Shown: positions 9,614 to 18,900 of the stretch, piece by piece | Position numbering within the stretch: the first letter of the stretch is position 1 | How the letters are laid out: every line of letters begins with the position of its first letter | Source: Mycolicibacterium parafortuitum | Lineage (GTDB): Bacteria; Actinomycetota; Actinomycetes; Mycobacteriales; Mycobacteriaceae | Direction of reading: 5' to 3' | Length of the DNA: 64,000 nucleotides | Assembly: GCF_010725485.1 (NCBI RefSeq) | Contig: NZ_AP022598.1 | Coordinates: 124,001 to 188,000, forward strand | Made by a program: the position numbers and the translations under genes | The notes under the pieces: generated by a model | The model's database searches: none | Seen by the model: only the letters and a program-made list of their open reading frames with translations | Told to the model about the DNA's origin: nothing

Positions 9614-9633
9614 AACTTACCGGTCGGTAACTT
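9614..9633. promoter_or_regulatory. TetR-type operator between choD and tetR
   Basis: Near-perfect palindrome with core TTACCG-GT-CGGTAA (9617-9630), arms matching 8 of 9 when extended by three bases. It sits 13 bases from the choD start and about 20 bases before the TetR start, so a bound repressor would cover both promoters. Mycobacterial TetR/KstR-like operators commonly contain ACCG/CGGT half sites. Confidence 0.75.
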
Positions 9634-9653
9634 GCTAGGGAGGCGACCCTAAC

Positions 9654-10277
9654 GTGAGATTTTCGTCCTCGTCTACTGTCGTCGGAGTGGCGGACGGGAT
9701 CACGGCTCGCGAGGCGAAGCGGCTGCAGACCAGGGAACGGCTGTTGGGGGCGGCCATCGCCGAGTTCAAACGGTCGGGCATGGCCGACGCCGACGTCGCC
9801 GCGATCGTCGCCGCCGCGGGCGTTGCTCACGGCACGTTCTTCTTCCACTTTCCGACCAAGGAACACGTGCTTCTTGAGCTCGAGCGCCGCGAGGAGGACC
9901 GCATCGCCAAGCGGTTCGCGACGTTCGCCAAGACCCACGACGATCTGGCGTCCACGCTGCGCGAGGCGGCCGATCTGGTGATGGGGCTGGAACGCCGGCT
10001 CGGGGCGGTGCTGTTCAAGGACTTCCTGGCACTGCACTTCTCCCCGACGCGCCCGCCGGCCGAGCACGGCGGCGATCATCCGGTGATCGTGCTGGTCGCG
10101 GCCCAGATCGAGAACGCCCGGCAGCGCGGGGAGATCGCCGAGGACGTACAGCCGATGAACAGCGCGATCTACTTCCTACTCGGCCTGTACGCGCTGTTGA
10201 TCACCACCGACAAGTCCACCGGCAGGTCGGAGCTCGTGGACGACTACCTGACCCGGACGCTGCGCAGCCTGCGGTGA
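9654..10277 (+). CDS. TetR-family transcriptional regulator
   Basis: 207 residues. The DNA-binding domain spans about residues 18-70 (TRERLLGAAIAEFKRSG, then a helix-turn-helix ending in GTFFFHFPTKEHVL). The C-terminal ligand domain has no recognisable signature. The GTG start at 9654 has GGGAGG 10 bases upstream; another GTG at 9687 is possible. It is divergent from choD with a TTACCG/CGGTAA operator between them, so it most likely represses itself and choD and responds to a lipid or sterol-like ligand. Ligand identity is inference. Confidence 0.85.
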   Translation: MRFSSSSTVVGVADGITAREAKRLQTRERLLGAAIAEFKRSGMADADVAAIVAAAGVAHGTFFFHFPTKEHVLLELERREEDRIAKRFATFAKTHDDLASTLREAADLVMGLERRLGAVLFKDFLALHFSPTRPPAEHGGDHPVIVLVAAQIENARQRGEIAEDVQPMNSAIYFLLGLYALLITTDKSTGRSELVDDYLTRTLRSLR

Positions 10278-10280
10278 CCG

Positions 10281-11429
10281 TCAGCGTCCGACGGTCAGCC
10301 CGACCTTCTGGAATTCCTTGAGGTCGCAGTAGCCGGCCTTGGCCATCGAGCGGGCCAGCCCGCCGACCAGGTTCAGCGATCCGAACGGGTCGTCGGAAGG
10401 CCCGTTGAGCACCTGCGCCAGCGACGGCCGGTCCTCGTCGACCACCTGCAGCAGCGAACCGCGCGGTAGCGACGGGTGCGCGGCGGCGGCCGGCCAGAAC
10501 CAGCCTCCGCCGAGCGCCTCGGCCGAGATGGCCAGCGGGGTGCCGAGCACGACGGCGTCGGCACCGCACGCGATTGCCTTGGCGAGGTCGCCGGAGGTGT
10601 GGATGTCGCCGTCGGCAAGGACGTGGACGTACCGCCCGCCGGTCTCGTCGAGGTACTCCCGGCGAGCCGCGGCGGCGTCGGCGATCGCGGTGGCCATCGG
10701 CACGCTGATCCCGAGCACCTCGTCGGAGGTGGTGACGCCTTCGGTCGATCCGTAGCCGACGATCACGCCAGCCGCCCCGGTGCGCATCAGGTGCAACGCG
10801 GTGCGGTGGTCGAGCACGCCGCCGGCGACCACCGGCACGTCGAGCTCGGAGATGAACGTCTTCAGGTTCAGCGGCTCGCCCGCGCCGTCGTGGTCCTTGG
10901 CGACCCGCTCGGCGGAGATGATGGTGCCCTGGATGACCAGCAGGTCGATGCCGGCCTGGACCAGTGTCGGCGTCAGCGCCTGCGCGTTCTGCGGGCTGAC
11001 GCGCACCGCGGTGGTGACGCCGGCCTCACGGATCCGCGCGACCGCGGCACCGAGCAGTTCCGGGTCCAGCGGTGCGGAGTGCAGCCGCTGCAGCAGACGG
11101 GTGGCCGCGGCGGGATCGGGATCCTTCTCGGCGACCTCGAGGACCTGCGCGATCTTGTCCTCGACGTCGGCGTGCCTGCCGATCAGGCCCTCGCCGTTGA
11201 GCACGCCGAGCCCGCCGAGCCGGCCGAGCTCGATCGCGAACTCGACCGACACCAGCGCGTCGGTCGGATGCGATACGACCGGGATCTCGAACCGGTACGC
11301 GTCGAGCTGCCAGGCGGTCGACACGTCCTTCGAGGAACGCGTGCGCCGCGACGGCACGATGTTGATGTCGCTGAGCTCGTAGGTGCGACGGGCGGTCCGG
11401 CCCATGCCGATTTCCACCATGTCTCGCAT
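10281..11429 (-). CDS. guaB3: GuaB3 family IMP dehydrogenase-related protein
   Basis: 382 residues, beginning MRDMVEIGMGRTARRTYELS; AGGGGAG five bases before ATG 11429 favours this start over the Met three codons later. It has the IMPDH TIM barrel (AGGVLDHRTALHLM, VIVGYGS) but no CBS domains and no canonical SICTT catalytic Cys loop. This matches actinobacterial GuaB3, whose activity has been doubted and later linked to GMP reductase-type chemistry in related proteins. It lies 29 bases downstream of guaB2 in the same direction, so the two are probably co-transcribed. Confidence 0.93.
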   Translation of the reverse strand: MRDMVEIGMGRTARRTYELSDINIVPSRRTRSSKDVSTAWQLDAYRFEIPVVSHPTDALVSVEFAIELGRLGGLGVLNGEGLIGRHADVEDKIAQVLEVAEKDPDPAAATRLLQRLHSAPLDPELLGAAVARIREAGVTTAVRVSPQNAQALTPTLVQAGIDLLVIQGTIISAERVAKDHDGAGEPLNLKTFISELDVPVVAGGVLDHRTALHLMRTGAAGVIVGYGSTEGVTTSDEVLGISVPMATAIADAAAARREYLDETGGRYVHVLADGDIHTSGDLAKAIACGADAVVLGTPLAISAEALGGGWFWPAAAAHPSLPRGSLLQVVDEDRPSLAQVLNGPSDDPFGSLNLVGGLARSMAKAGYCDLKEFQKVGLTVGR

Positions 11430-11458
11430 GTTGACTCCCCTGTTTGGCCCCGTAGACC

Positions 11459-13048
<1,590 letters not shown>

Positions 13049-13115
13049 TTATCGGCACGGCGACCTGCCCGATGAGCGCTGGCGCGATACCTGGGGGGCT
13101 GCGTAGTCTGGGGAC

Positions 13116-13520
13116 GTGCGAGACCACCTGCCCCCAGGACTGCCGCCTGACCCGTTCGCCGACGATCCGAGCGATCCGTCGGCGGCGCTCGACGCCCTGG
13201 AACCGGGGCAGCCGCTGGATCCCCAGGAACGCATCGCCGTCGAGGCCGACCTGGCCGACCTCGCGGTCTACGAGGCCCTGTTGGCGCACAAGGGAATTCG
13301 CGGGCTCGTCGTCTGCTGTGACGAATGCCAGCAGGATCACTACCACGACTGGGACATGCTGCGCGCCAACCTGCTGCAGCTGCTGGTCGACGGCACCGTC
13401 CGTCCGCATGAGCCCGCCTACGACCCCGAGCCCGACTCCTACGTCACGTGGGACTACTGCCGGGGTTATGCCGATGCGTCGCTCAACGAAGCCGCGTCGG
13501 AATCCGACGGCTATCGCTGA
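13116..13520 (+). CDS. DUF5319 protein (Rv3412-like)
   Basis: 134 residues, GTG start. Acidic, with a Pro/Asp-rich N-terminus and a conserved cluster VVCCDECQQDHYHDWDML around residues 66-83. The CCxxC plus H-x-H residues could bind a metal such as zinc. No function is known for this mycobacterial family. It is divergent from guaB2 and convergent with rsdA (19-base gap), the same position as Rv3412 in M. tuberculosis. Cytosolic; no signal or membrane segment. Confidence 0.8.
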   Translation: MRDHLPPGLPPDPFADDPSDPSAALDALEPGQPLDPQERIAVEADLADLAVYEALLAHKGIRGLVVCCDECQQDHYHDWDMLRANLLQLLVDGTVRPHEPAYDPEPDSYVTWDYCRGYADASLNEAASESDGYR

Positions 13521-13539
13521 CAGCCGAATTCGACTTCTC

Positions 13540-14748
13540 CTACTCACCCACTCCCGGGAGCAACACCGGCGTCGTCGTCGTCGGAACCACCGCCGTCGGT
13601 ACCGCAGTCGTCGGTGACGGTGCGGGCTCCTCGGCCGCGGCCGGTGCGCTGGTCTGCGCGGGCGCGACCGCGGCAGACGTCGTCGCAACCGTCGTGCTCG
13701 GTGACGGCGCCTGTGACGGCGTGCTCGGTGACGACACGGTCGTCGACTGACGCACCACCGTGGTCGACGTCGGTGGCGCGGTCGTCGGTGGCACGGTCGT
13801 GGAGGAGGGCGGGACAGCTGTCGAGGACGGTGGCACGGTCGTCGACGACCGGGTCGCACCCACCGACGAGGACGGTGTGGCCGTCGTAGGCGCGGTCGTC
13901 ACCGACGAGGGTGCGGTCGTCACCGACGAGGGTGCGGTCGTCCCCGACGAGGGTGCCGTGGTTGCGGAAGAAGGCGCGGTCGTCTCCGACGAGGGTGCCG
14001 TCGTCTCCGAAGAAGGCGCCGTCGTCTCCGACGAGGGTGCAGTGGTCTCCGACGAGGTCGTGCCGGGTTCGAGCAACACCGCCGGCAACTCGGGGAACGT
14101 GGGCAACGGGGCGCCGGGCGGCACCGTCGCGACCGGGTCCTGGGCCTCGACCTTGACCGTCAGCTCCTGCCACTGAGCGATCAGCTCTTCCTTCTGGTCG
14201 ACGTCACCGACGGTCGCGACCGTCGTGGTGACCGCCTCCAGCTTGGCCTGCGCGCCCTGCCAGTCGCCCTGCTCGATGAGCTGCTGGACCTGCTGCATCT
14301 CGGTCTGGGCGGCCAGTATCACCGCGTCGTCACGGGTCTGGGTCTGCTCACCGAACAGCATCGTGCGCATCCCGTACAGCGCGTCGCCAGGGCCGGACCC
14401 CGCGACCACCGCACCGAACCCGCCGATGGCCAGCACCGCTGCCGCGGCCGAGCCGACGAGGGCGAGGGAGAACCGGCGACCGGGACCGGACGGCTTCGCG
14501 GTCGGCGTGCGGTACAGCGCCGCCTCGGCCTGCTGCGGGGTCGCGACGTGCCCCATCGGGGTCTCGCGCACGTCGTCGCGCCAGCCGGCCAGCAGTTGGG
14601 CCAGCTCGGCCTCGGCGTGGTCGGTGACGTACGGCTGCTGCTGGGCGCCCAGGGCGTCGAGCATCTGGTCGATGCGGTTGATCTCGTGCAGCGACGGATC
14701 GCCGCCGCTGTTCCCGCGTCCGAAGTCAGGTCGTCCGAAGTCAGGCAT
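13540..14748 (-). CDS. rsdA: anti-sigma-D factor RsdA with a repeated Thr/Ser/Pro stalk
   Basis: 402 residues from ATG 14748 (a GTG at 14754 is possible), overlapping the end of sigD by 8 bases. The N-terminal 100 residues (ELAQLLAGWRDDVRE) are the cytosolic sigma-binding part. One membrane helix follows (SLALVGSAAAAVLAIGGFGA). The outer part has a helical segment (about 130-195) and then a long low-complexity stalk with about seven copies of TTAPSS(E/A/G/V) and further TTVPPSST repeats (DNA roughly 13,700-14,060). RsdA in M. tuberculosis is shorter. In the family the membrane anti-sigma is degraded by regulated proteolysis to free SigD. The repeat stretch probably spans the cell envelope. 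Confidence 0.88.
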   Translation of the reverse strand: MPDFGRPDFGRGNSGGDPSLHEINRIDQMLDALGAQQQPYVTDHAEAELAQLLAGWRDDVRETPMGHVATPQQAEAALYRTPTAKPSGPGRRFSLALVGSAAAAVLAIGGFGAVVAGSGPGDALYGMRTMLFGEQTQTRDDAVILAAQTEMQQVQQLIEQGDWQGAQAKLEAVTTTVATVGDVDQKEELIAQWQELTVKVEAQDPVATVPPGAPLPTFPELPAVLLEPGTTSSETTAPSSETTAPSSETTAPSSETTAPSSATTAPSSGTTAPSSVTTAPSSVTTAPTTATPSSSVGATRSSTTVPPSSTAVPPSSTTVPPTTAPPTSTTVVRQSTTVSSPSTPSQAPSPSTTVATTSAAVAPAQTSAPAAAEEPAPSPTTAVPTAVVPTTTTPVLLPGVGE

Positions 14749-15325
14749 AGTCACGCCCCTGCCCCGTCGCCGTGATCTCCGCCTTCAACCGGGTCAGCGC
14801 GCGGTGCTGCGCGACGCGGACCGCGCCGGCGGTACTACCCACCGCCACAGCCGTCTCCTCCGCGCTCATGCCGACGACGACACGCAGGATCAGGATCTCG
14901 CGCTGTTTCTCGGGGAGCACCTGAAGCAGCTCGGCCATCCGCGCCGAGGACTCGGAGTCGATGGCCATCTGCTCGGGCCCGGCTTCACCGGAATATCGCT
15001 CCGGGACCGCATCCATCGGATCGGCCCGGTTGCGACCAGCTGCCCGGTGCGCGTCAGCAACCTTGTGCGCTGCGATCCCGTACACGAAGGCCAGAAACGG
15101 TCGTCCCTGATCCTTGTAACGCGGCAGCGCCGTAATGGCGGCCAAGCACACCTCCTGAGCTACGTCATCAGCTGAGAGACCGCTTCGTTCCGCGGTTCCC
15201 ACCCGTGCCCGGCAGTACCGGACAACGAGGGGGCGGATGGTCTCCAGCACCTCCCGGAGTGCATCCCGATCGCCGGCCACTGCTGCAGCAACGACATCAT
15301 CGAGACGTTCTCCCGAAATTGTCAT
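14741..15325 (-). CDS. sigD: ECF RNA polymerase sigma factor SigD
   Basis: 194 residues from ATG 15325 (GGAGAG 10 bases upstream); a GTG at 15364 gives a longer form without a ribosome site. Region 2 contains LREVLETIRPLVVRYCRARV and SADDVAQEVCLAA; region 4 contains LPEKQREILILRVVVGMSAE and GAVRVAQHRALTRLK. It is very similar to M. tuberculosis SigD, which directs lipid metabolism, chaperone and stationary-phase genes. It is co-transcribed and overlapping with rsdA, its membrane inhibitor. The 122-base upstream gap probably holds an autoregulated promoter. Confidence 0.94.
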   Translation of the reverse strand: MTISGERLDDVVAAAVAGDRDALREVLETIRPLVVRYCRARVGTAERSGLSADDVAQEVCLAAITALPRYKDQGRPFLAFVYGIAAHKVADAHRAAGRNRADPMDAVPERYSGEAGPEQMAIDSESSARMAELLQVLPEKQREILILRVVVGMSAEETAVAVGSTAGAVRVAQHRALTRLKAEITATGQGRDYA

Positions 15326-15447
15326 CGTGAGCAGGCTCTCCAGCGTTACGTCGGGGACACACACCCGGAGGGGAGGTGGCCTTATCTGCCGATACCAGTC
15401 GGTGCCGGCTCAGCTAAACAATAACGACAGTCATGGGCACAATCCGG

Positions 15448-16248
15448 TTAGCGCGGGCGCCACACGCCGCCCCATCTCACGACGGTCTCCGCACAGCCGT
15501 CCCGAACAGCCCGGATTTCGGTCTCCGGGCGGGTCTCGGACCCGATGTCGGCGAGCATCGACGCGATCGCCCACTGCAGCGGCACGAGACCGTGCCGCTG
15601 CGTCTCGGCCAAGGCCGCGTCGCCCTCCCGTCGCGCCGCGGCCAGGTCGCCGCTGCTGCACAGCGCGGCGGCCAGCACGATCTGAGACTTCACCCGGTGT
15701 CGCACCGACACCACTTCTGCGGCCAACTGCACCGCCCGCTCGGCATGACCGACCGCGGTGGCTCCGTCCCCGCGGAACATCGCGAGCTCGGCCGACACCC
15801 AGGCCAGCCTGACCGCCGGCCGGGGTGAGCCGGCCGCTCCGACCGGCTCCGCGGCACGGTCGAGCGCGCGCGCCGATGCGTCGAACCGGCCGACGCCCAG
15901 CGCGTCGGCGGCCAGCCCGACGAAAGCGTCGGCCGCCGCCTCGGCGGTGTCAGCCGCCGCAGCCGCACGCCCGTCCCACGACCGGGCAAGGTCGTGCCAG
16001 CCGAGCTGCCGCAGAAACGACGCGCGGGTGCTGAGCATCAGCGACGAGATAGCTGCCAGACGGGGGGTGCGGGCCAGCCGGTCGAGGTCGGCGAGGGCAC
16101 AGGCATAGCGGCCTTGGCCGCCGGCGGCGACCGCACGCAGCCAGAGCGCCTCGGCGCCGGTGGCCGCCGGGAGCGGCCACCGGCCGGGGTCGGAGCCGAA
16201 TGCCGCATCGGCGAGTTCGTTTGCGGAAATCGCAGCAGTGGTGTCCAT
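15448..16248 (-). CDS. Rv3415c-like helical repeat protein
   Basis: 266 residues, almost entirely alpha-helical with tetratricopeptide-like spacing (for example YACALADLDRLARTP, LGWHDLARSWDGRAAAAADT, AVGHAERAVQLAAEV, DLAAARREGDAALAETQ). No signal peptide, membrane segment or catalytic motif. The position between sigD and whiB3 matches M. tuberculosis Rv3415c, a conserved protein of unknown function. It is upstream of sigD in the same direction and may be read into it. The repeats suggest a protein-binding scaffold. Confidence 0.75.
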   Translation of the reverse strand: MDTTAAISANELADAAFGSDPGRWPLPAATGAEALWLRAVAAGGQGRYACALADLDRLARTPRLAAISSLMLSTRASFLRQLGWHDLARSWDGRAAAAADTAEAAADAFVGLAADALGVGRFDASARALDRAAEPVGAAGSPRPAVRLAWVSAELAMFRGDGATAVGHAERAVQLAAEVVSVRHRVKSQIVLAAALCSSGDLAAARREGDAALAETQRHGLVPLQWAIASMLADIGSETRPETEIRAVRDGCAETVVRWGGVWRPR

Positions 16249-16640
16249 CGGGGGGCGACGGTATCAATTCCGGCCTGGTTTTAACATTGCGTCAGTTAAC
16301 AGTTCGTGCACCCCGTGTTACCGCCATGTCAACGACGGGGCGGACAAAGGTGCACCGTTGTCAGTGTTTACTGAGAATTCGGCGCTGAAATGCCGGGTCA
16401 TCGACCGTGACGCCACGGCGCGTTATCACCAGTTCCGTTGGGCAAAAGTCACTTTGATGAACGTGATGTAAATTCTCGGCCCGCAGGTATGCACTTGCGC
16501 ACAGCACGGGGCTATTGACGGAAATTCTCAAGCCCTTCTACGTTGTGTGCACGAGTGGTCATCGGCGACTGTGCTCGGATTGGTTCCACGACTCACGCAT
16601 CCGACGCGACGCGTACCGAGTCCGAGGGAAAGGTTCTCCA
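16249..16640 (+). promoter_or_regulatory. whiB3 upstream region with sigma-A-like promoter
   Basis: A 392-base gene-free stretch. Near the gene it carries TTGACG (16515-16520), an 18-base spacer and TACGTT (16539-16544), a plausible sigma-A promoter giving a 5' leader of about 90 bases. The rest is AT-richer than its surroundings and holds no recognised gene; it probably also contains the divergent promoter of the Rv3415c-like gene. Confidence 0.45.
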
Positions 16641-16931
16641 TTGCCGCAGCCGCAACAACTTCCGGGTCCTAATGCTGACATCTGGGATTGGCAGATGCAG
16701 GGGGTTTGCCGGGGCGTCGACTCCGCGATGTTCTTCCATCCCGACGGGGAGCGTGGCCGCGCTCGCGCACAACGTGAGATGCGCGCCAAGGAGATGTGCC
16801 GGCGGTGCCCCGTGATCGCACAGTGCCGCTCGCACGCACTGGCCGTCGGTGAGCCCTACGGCATCTGGGGTGGATTGAGCGAGTCCGAACGCGAACTCCT
16901 GCTCAAGCGCGGGATCCGCCGCAGCGCCTGA
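16641..16931 (+). CDS. whiB3: WhiB3 iron-sulfur redox-sensing regulator
   Basis: 96 residues from TTG 16641, preceded by GAGGGAAAGG, starting PQPQQLPGPNADIW as in WhiB3 of M. tuberculosis. The open frame extends to 16515 but that part is not WhiB-like. Four cysteines (GVCRG, EMCRRC, AQCRSH) bind a [4Fe-4S] cluster, followed by the GIWGG turn and a basic C-terminus (LLKRGIRR) for DNA contact. WhiB3 senses oxygen, nitric oxide and redox state, and controls lipid anabolism and mycothiol-linked balance through sigma-A. It has its own promoter. Confidence 0.93.
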   Translation: MPQPQQLPGPNADIWDWQMQGVCRGVDSAMFFHPDGERGRARAQREMRAKEMCRRCPVIAQCRSHALAVGEPYGIWGGLSESERELLLKRGIRRSA

Positions 16932-17319
16932 TCGCAGCCAGGCCGGATCCACCGGCCACCAGGCCGTGATCTTGATCGTCGGCCGCTCACCCGTATCCCC
17001 TTGGCCCGCCTTGGGTTTGCAACGGCAGCGCCGCGGCGCGCCGGCTGGCCGCCGGACCCGCGGCGGCTATTGCCGCCGTCTGATTCGCGGTGCTAGCCTC
17101 GAAATGTTCGGCGCCTCGATCTCGACGAGCGAACTGCAGTGCTGTGCAGCGTGGGGGGCTTCGTTCGCAGAACGAAAAGTGCTGCTGCACTCGGTTTTCG
17201 CGGCAGCGTGAGTGGGCGGCCGGCAGCGGTCCGGTTGCCGTCGACGCTTGAGAGCCGCGCATCCACCAGCAGTACCGGAAAGGCCTTCCAATGGCCGGTA
17301 GCGCACGACATCTTCGATC
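16932..17319. other. gene-free region upstream of the thiocyanate hydrolase operon
   Basis: 388 bases without a convincing gene; short open frames here have no protein-like features. It must contain the promoter of the downstream operon. The only structured element recognised is the TTCGTTC/GAACGAA inverted repeat at 17160-17176, annotated separately. Confidence 0.5.
17160..17176. promoter_or_regulatory. inverted repeat, candidate operator
   Basis: Perfect 7-base arms TTCGTTC and GAACGAA around GCA, about 145 bases upstream of the thiocyanate hydrolase operon. It could be a regulator-binding site for that operon; no regulator gene is adjacent. Confidence 0.35.
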
Positions 17320-18156
17320 ATGAGCACGTCATCCGAGCGTGCCGAACAGTTGCACCTGGTATCCCGTCTGCGATCGGCGTTCCCCGAACTGCCCGACGCC
17401 CCGACGGCGGACATGCTCGACCACCCGCGCATCAAGGCCTACCTCAAACCAGTCCACGACGTCGTCGGCGAACCGGACGCCCCGCTCAAGTACGAGAACA
17501 AGCAGTACGAGCAGTGGGAAGAACTGACGTACATCATGTGCGAGGTTCTGGGGGCGCGCGGCATCTGGATGTCCGAGGAACGCCGCCGGATCGGCAACGT
17601 CGACGTCGGACGTGCCCAGTATCTGGGGTTGCCGTACTACGCGCGGTGGCTGATCGCGGTGGCGCGGGTGCTGGTGGAAAAGCACCTCGTCACCTTGGGC
17701 GAAGTCAGCGAGCGGATGGCCGAGGTGCAGGCGCGCTACGCCGGCGGCCTGGACGGCAAGAAGCTCGAGGCGCAACCGAAATCGGTGGGAGACGGGTCGG
17801 GGGTTGCCCGCAATTCGCATCACACGCGGGCCCAGGGCATCGGCGATCCGCAGATCTATGCAGGTAAAGCCGGCGAGCCGGCCTTCGCCGTGGGCGACAG
17901 CGTCGTGGTCCGCGACATCCCGGTCATCTTCTACACGCGCACGCCGGAGTACGTCCGCGGCGCGACCGGACGCATCGCCACGGTGGCCTATGAAAGCCCT
18001 GCCGCCGAGGACGAGACGTGGGGCCTCACCGATGCCCCGGCGGAATGGTTCTACATCGTCGAGTTCGATATGCCGACGCTCTGGTACGGCTACACGGGAG
18101 CCCCCGAAGACAAGCTCCGGACCGAGATCCCGCAGCGCTGGCTCGCCCCCGCCTGA
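17320..18156 (+). CDS. thiocyanate hydrolase-like fused beta-alpha subunit
   Basis: 278 residues. Residues 40-150 match the thiocyanate hydrolase beta subunit (VHDVVGEPDAPLKYENKQYE, EERRRIGNVDVG with the paired Arg that contact the metal-site cysteines, LPYYARWLIAVARVL). Residues 165-278 match the alpha subunit (HHTRAQGIGDPQIYAGKAG, FAVGDSVVVRDIPVIFYTRT, VRGATGRI, YESPAAEDE). In Thiobacillus thioparus these are two proteins; here one gene carries both, as in the single beta subunit of nitrile hydratase. With the downstream gamma-like gene it should form a cobalt enzyme hydrolysing thiocyanate to carbonyl sulfide and ammonia. A nitrile hydratase acting on another substrate is the alternative. 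Confidence 0.8.
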   Translation: MSTSSERAEQLHLVSRLRSAFPELPDAPTADMLDHPRIKAYLKPVHDVVGEPDAPLKYENKQYEQWEELTYIMCEVLGARGIWMSEERRRIGNVDVGRAQYLGLPYYARWLIAVARVLVEKHLVTLGEVSERMAEVQARYAGGLDGKKLEAQPKSVGDGSGVARNSHHTRAQGIGDPQIYAGKAGEPAFAVGDSVVVRDIPVIFYTRTPEYVRGATGRIATVAYESPAAEDETWGLTDAPAEWFYIVEFDMPTLWYGYTGAPEDKLRTEIPQRWLAPA

Positions 18157-18189
18157 CTGAAACTTCCTGCTGCAGAAAGGGGTTCGACG

Positions 18190-18891
18190 ATGAGCCACCA
18201 CGATCATGACCATGACCATGACCGCACGGTGAAACCGATGGTCGACGAGATCACCGACTTCGAAGTTCTGGAGATCGCGCTGCGCGAACTGTGCATCGAG
18301 AAGGGCCTCTTCACCGCAGAGGACCACCGCCATTTCACGGAGTTCTCCGAACAGATCGGCCCCACACCGGCGGCGCGTCTGGTTGCGAGGTCCTGGCTGG
18401 ACCCCGATTTCAAGCAGTTGGCCCTGACCGACGCGCTGGCCGCCAGCAAGGAGGTCGGTGTGGACTGGCTGGAGCCCACGGGTTTCGGCACACCGAGCGA
18501 CTTCACGGCCTTCACGGTTCTCGAGGACACCCCGACGCTGCACAACGTCATCGTCTGCGGGCTGTGTTCGTGCTACCCGCGCCCCATCCTGGGCAACTCA
18601 CCGGAGTGGTACCGCACGCCCAATTATCGGCGGCGCCTCCCCCGGTGGCCGCGCGAGGTGCTCGCCGAGTTCGGCCTCTACCTACCCGCCGAAGTCGCTG
18701 TGCGGGTGGAGGATTCGAATCAGAAGCACCGGTTCATGGTGATGCCCATGCGACCGGAGGGTACCGACGGGTGGAGCGAGGACCAGCTCACCGAGATCCT
18801 CACCCGGGACTGCCTGATCGGCGTGGCGCTGCCGAAACCCGGCGTGACCTCCAACGTCATCACCGACACTCGCCCGGCCGTCCATCCGTAG
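18190..18891 (+). CDS. scnC: thiocyanate hydrolase gamma-like / nitrile hydratase alpha-like subunit
   Basis: 233 residues. The N-terminus MSHHDHDHDHD is a His/Asp metal-binding tail like that of ScnC of Thiobacillus. Residues 20-120 follow the ScnC pattern (FEVLEIALRELCIEKGLF, FGTPSDF). The metal site is VCGLCSC with Cys123, Cys126, Ser127 and Cys128; Cys126 and Cys128 would be oxidised to sulfinate and sulfenate around cobalt. The second site position is Gly where cobalt enzymes have Thr and iron enzymes Ser. The following YPRPILG, SPEWYRTPNYRRRL and MRPEGTDGW are thiocyanate-hydrolase-like. GAAAGGGG precedes the ATG. Second gene of the operon. Confidence 0.82.
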   Translation: MSHHDHDHDHDRTVKPMVDEITDFEVLEIALRELCIEKGLFTAEDHRHFTEFSEQIGPTPAARLVARSWLDPDFKQLALTDALAASKEVGVDWLEPTGFGTPSDFTAFTVLEDTPTLHNVIVCGLCSCYPRPILGNSPEWYRTPNYRRRLPRWPREVLAEFGLYLPAEVAVRVEDSNQKHRFMVMPMRPEGTDGWSEDQLTEILTRDCLIGVALPKPGVTSNVITDTRPAVHP

Positions 18892-18900
18892 GGAAACGCC

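Noticed and set aside
16515..16640. N-terminal extension of WhiB3 from a TTG at 16515.
   Set aside because: The extra 42 residues are not WhiB-like, the TTG is part of the -35 element, and a good ribosome site precedes TTG 16641.
17139..17867. Plus-strand frame overlapping the 5' half of the fused thiocyanate hydrolase gene.
   Set aside because: It is the same strand in another frame, Arg/Gly-rich, and lacks any recognisable motif.
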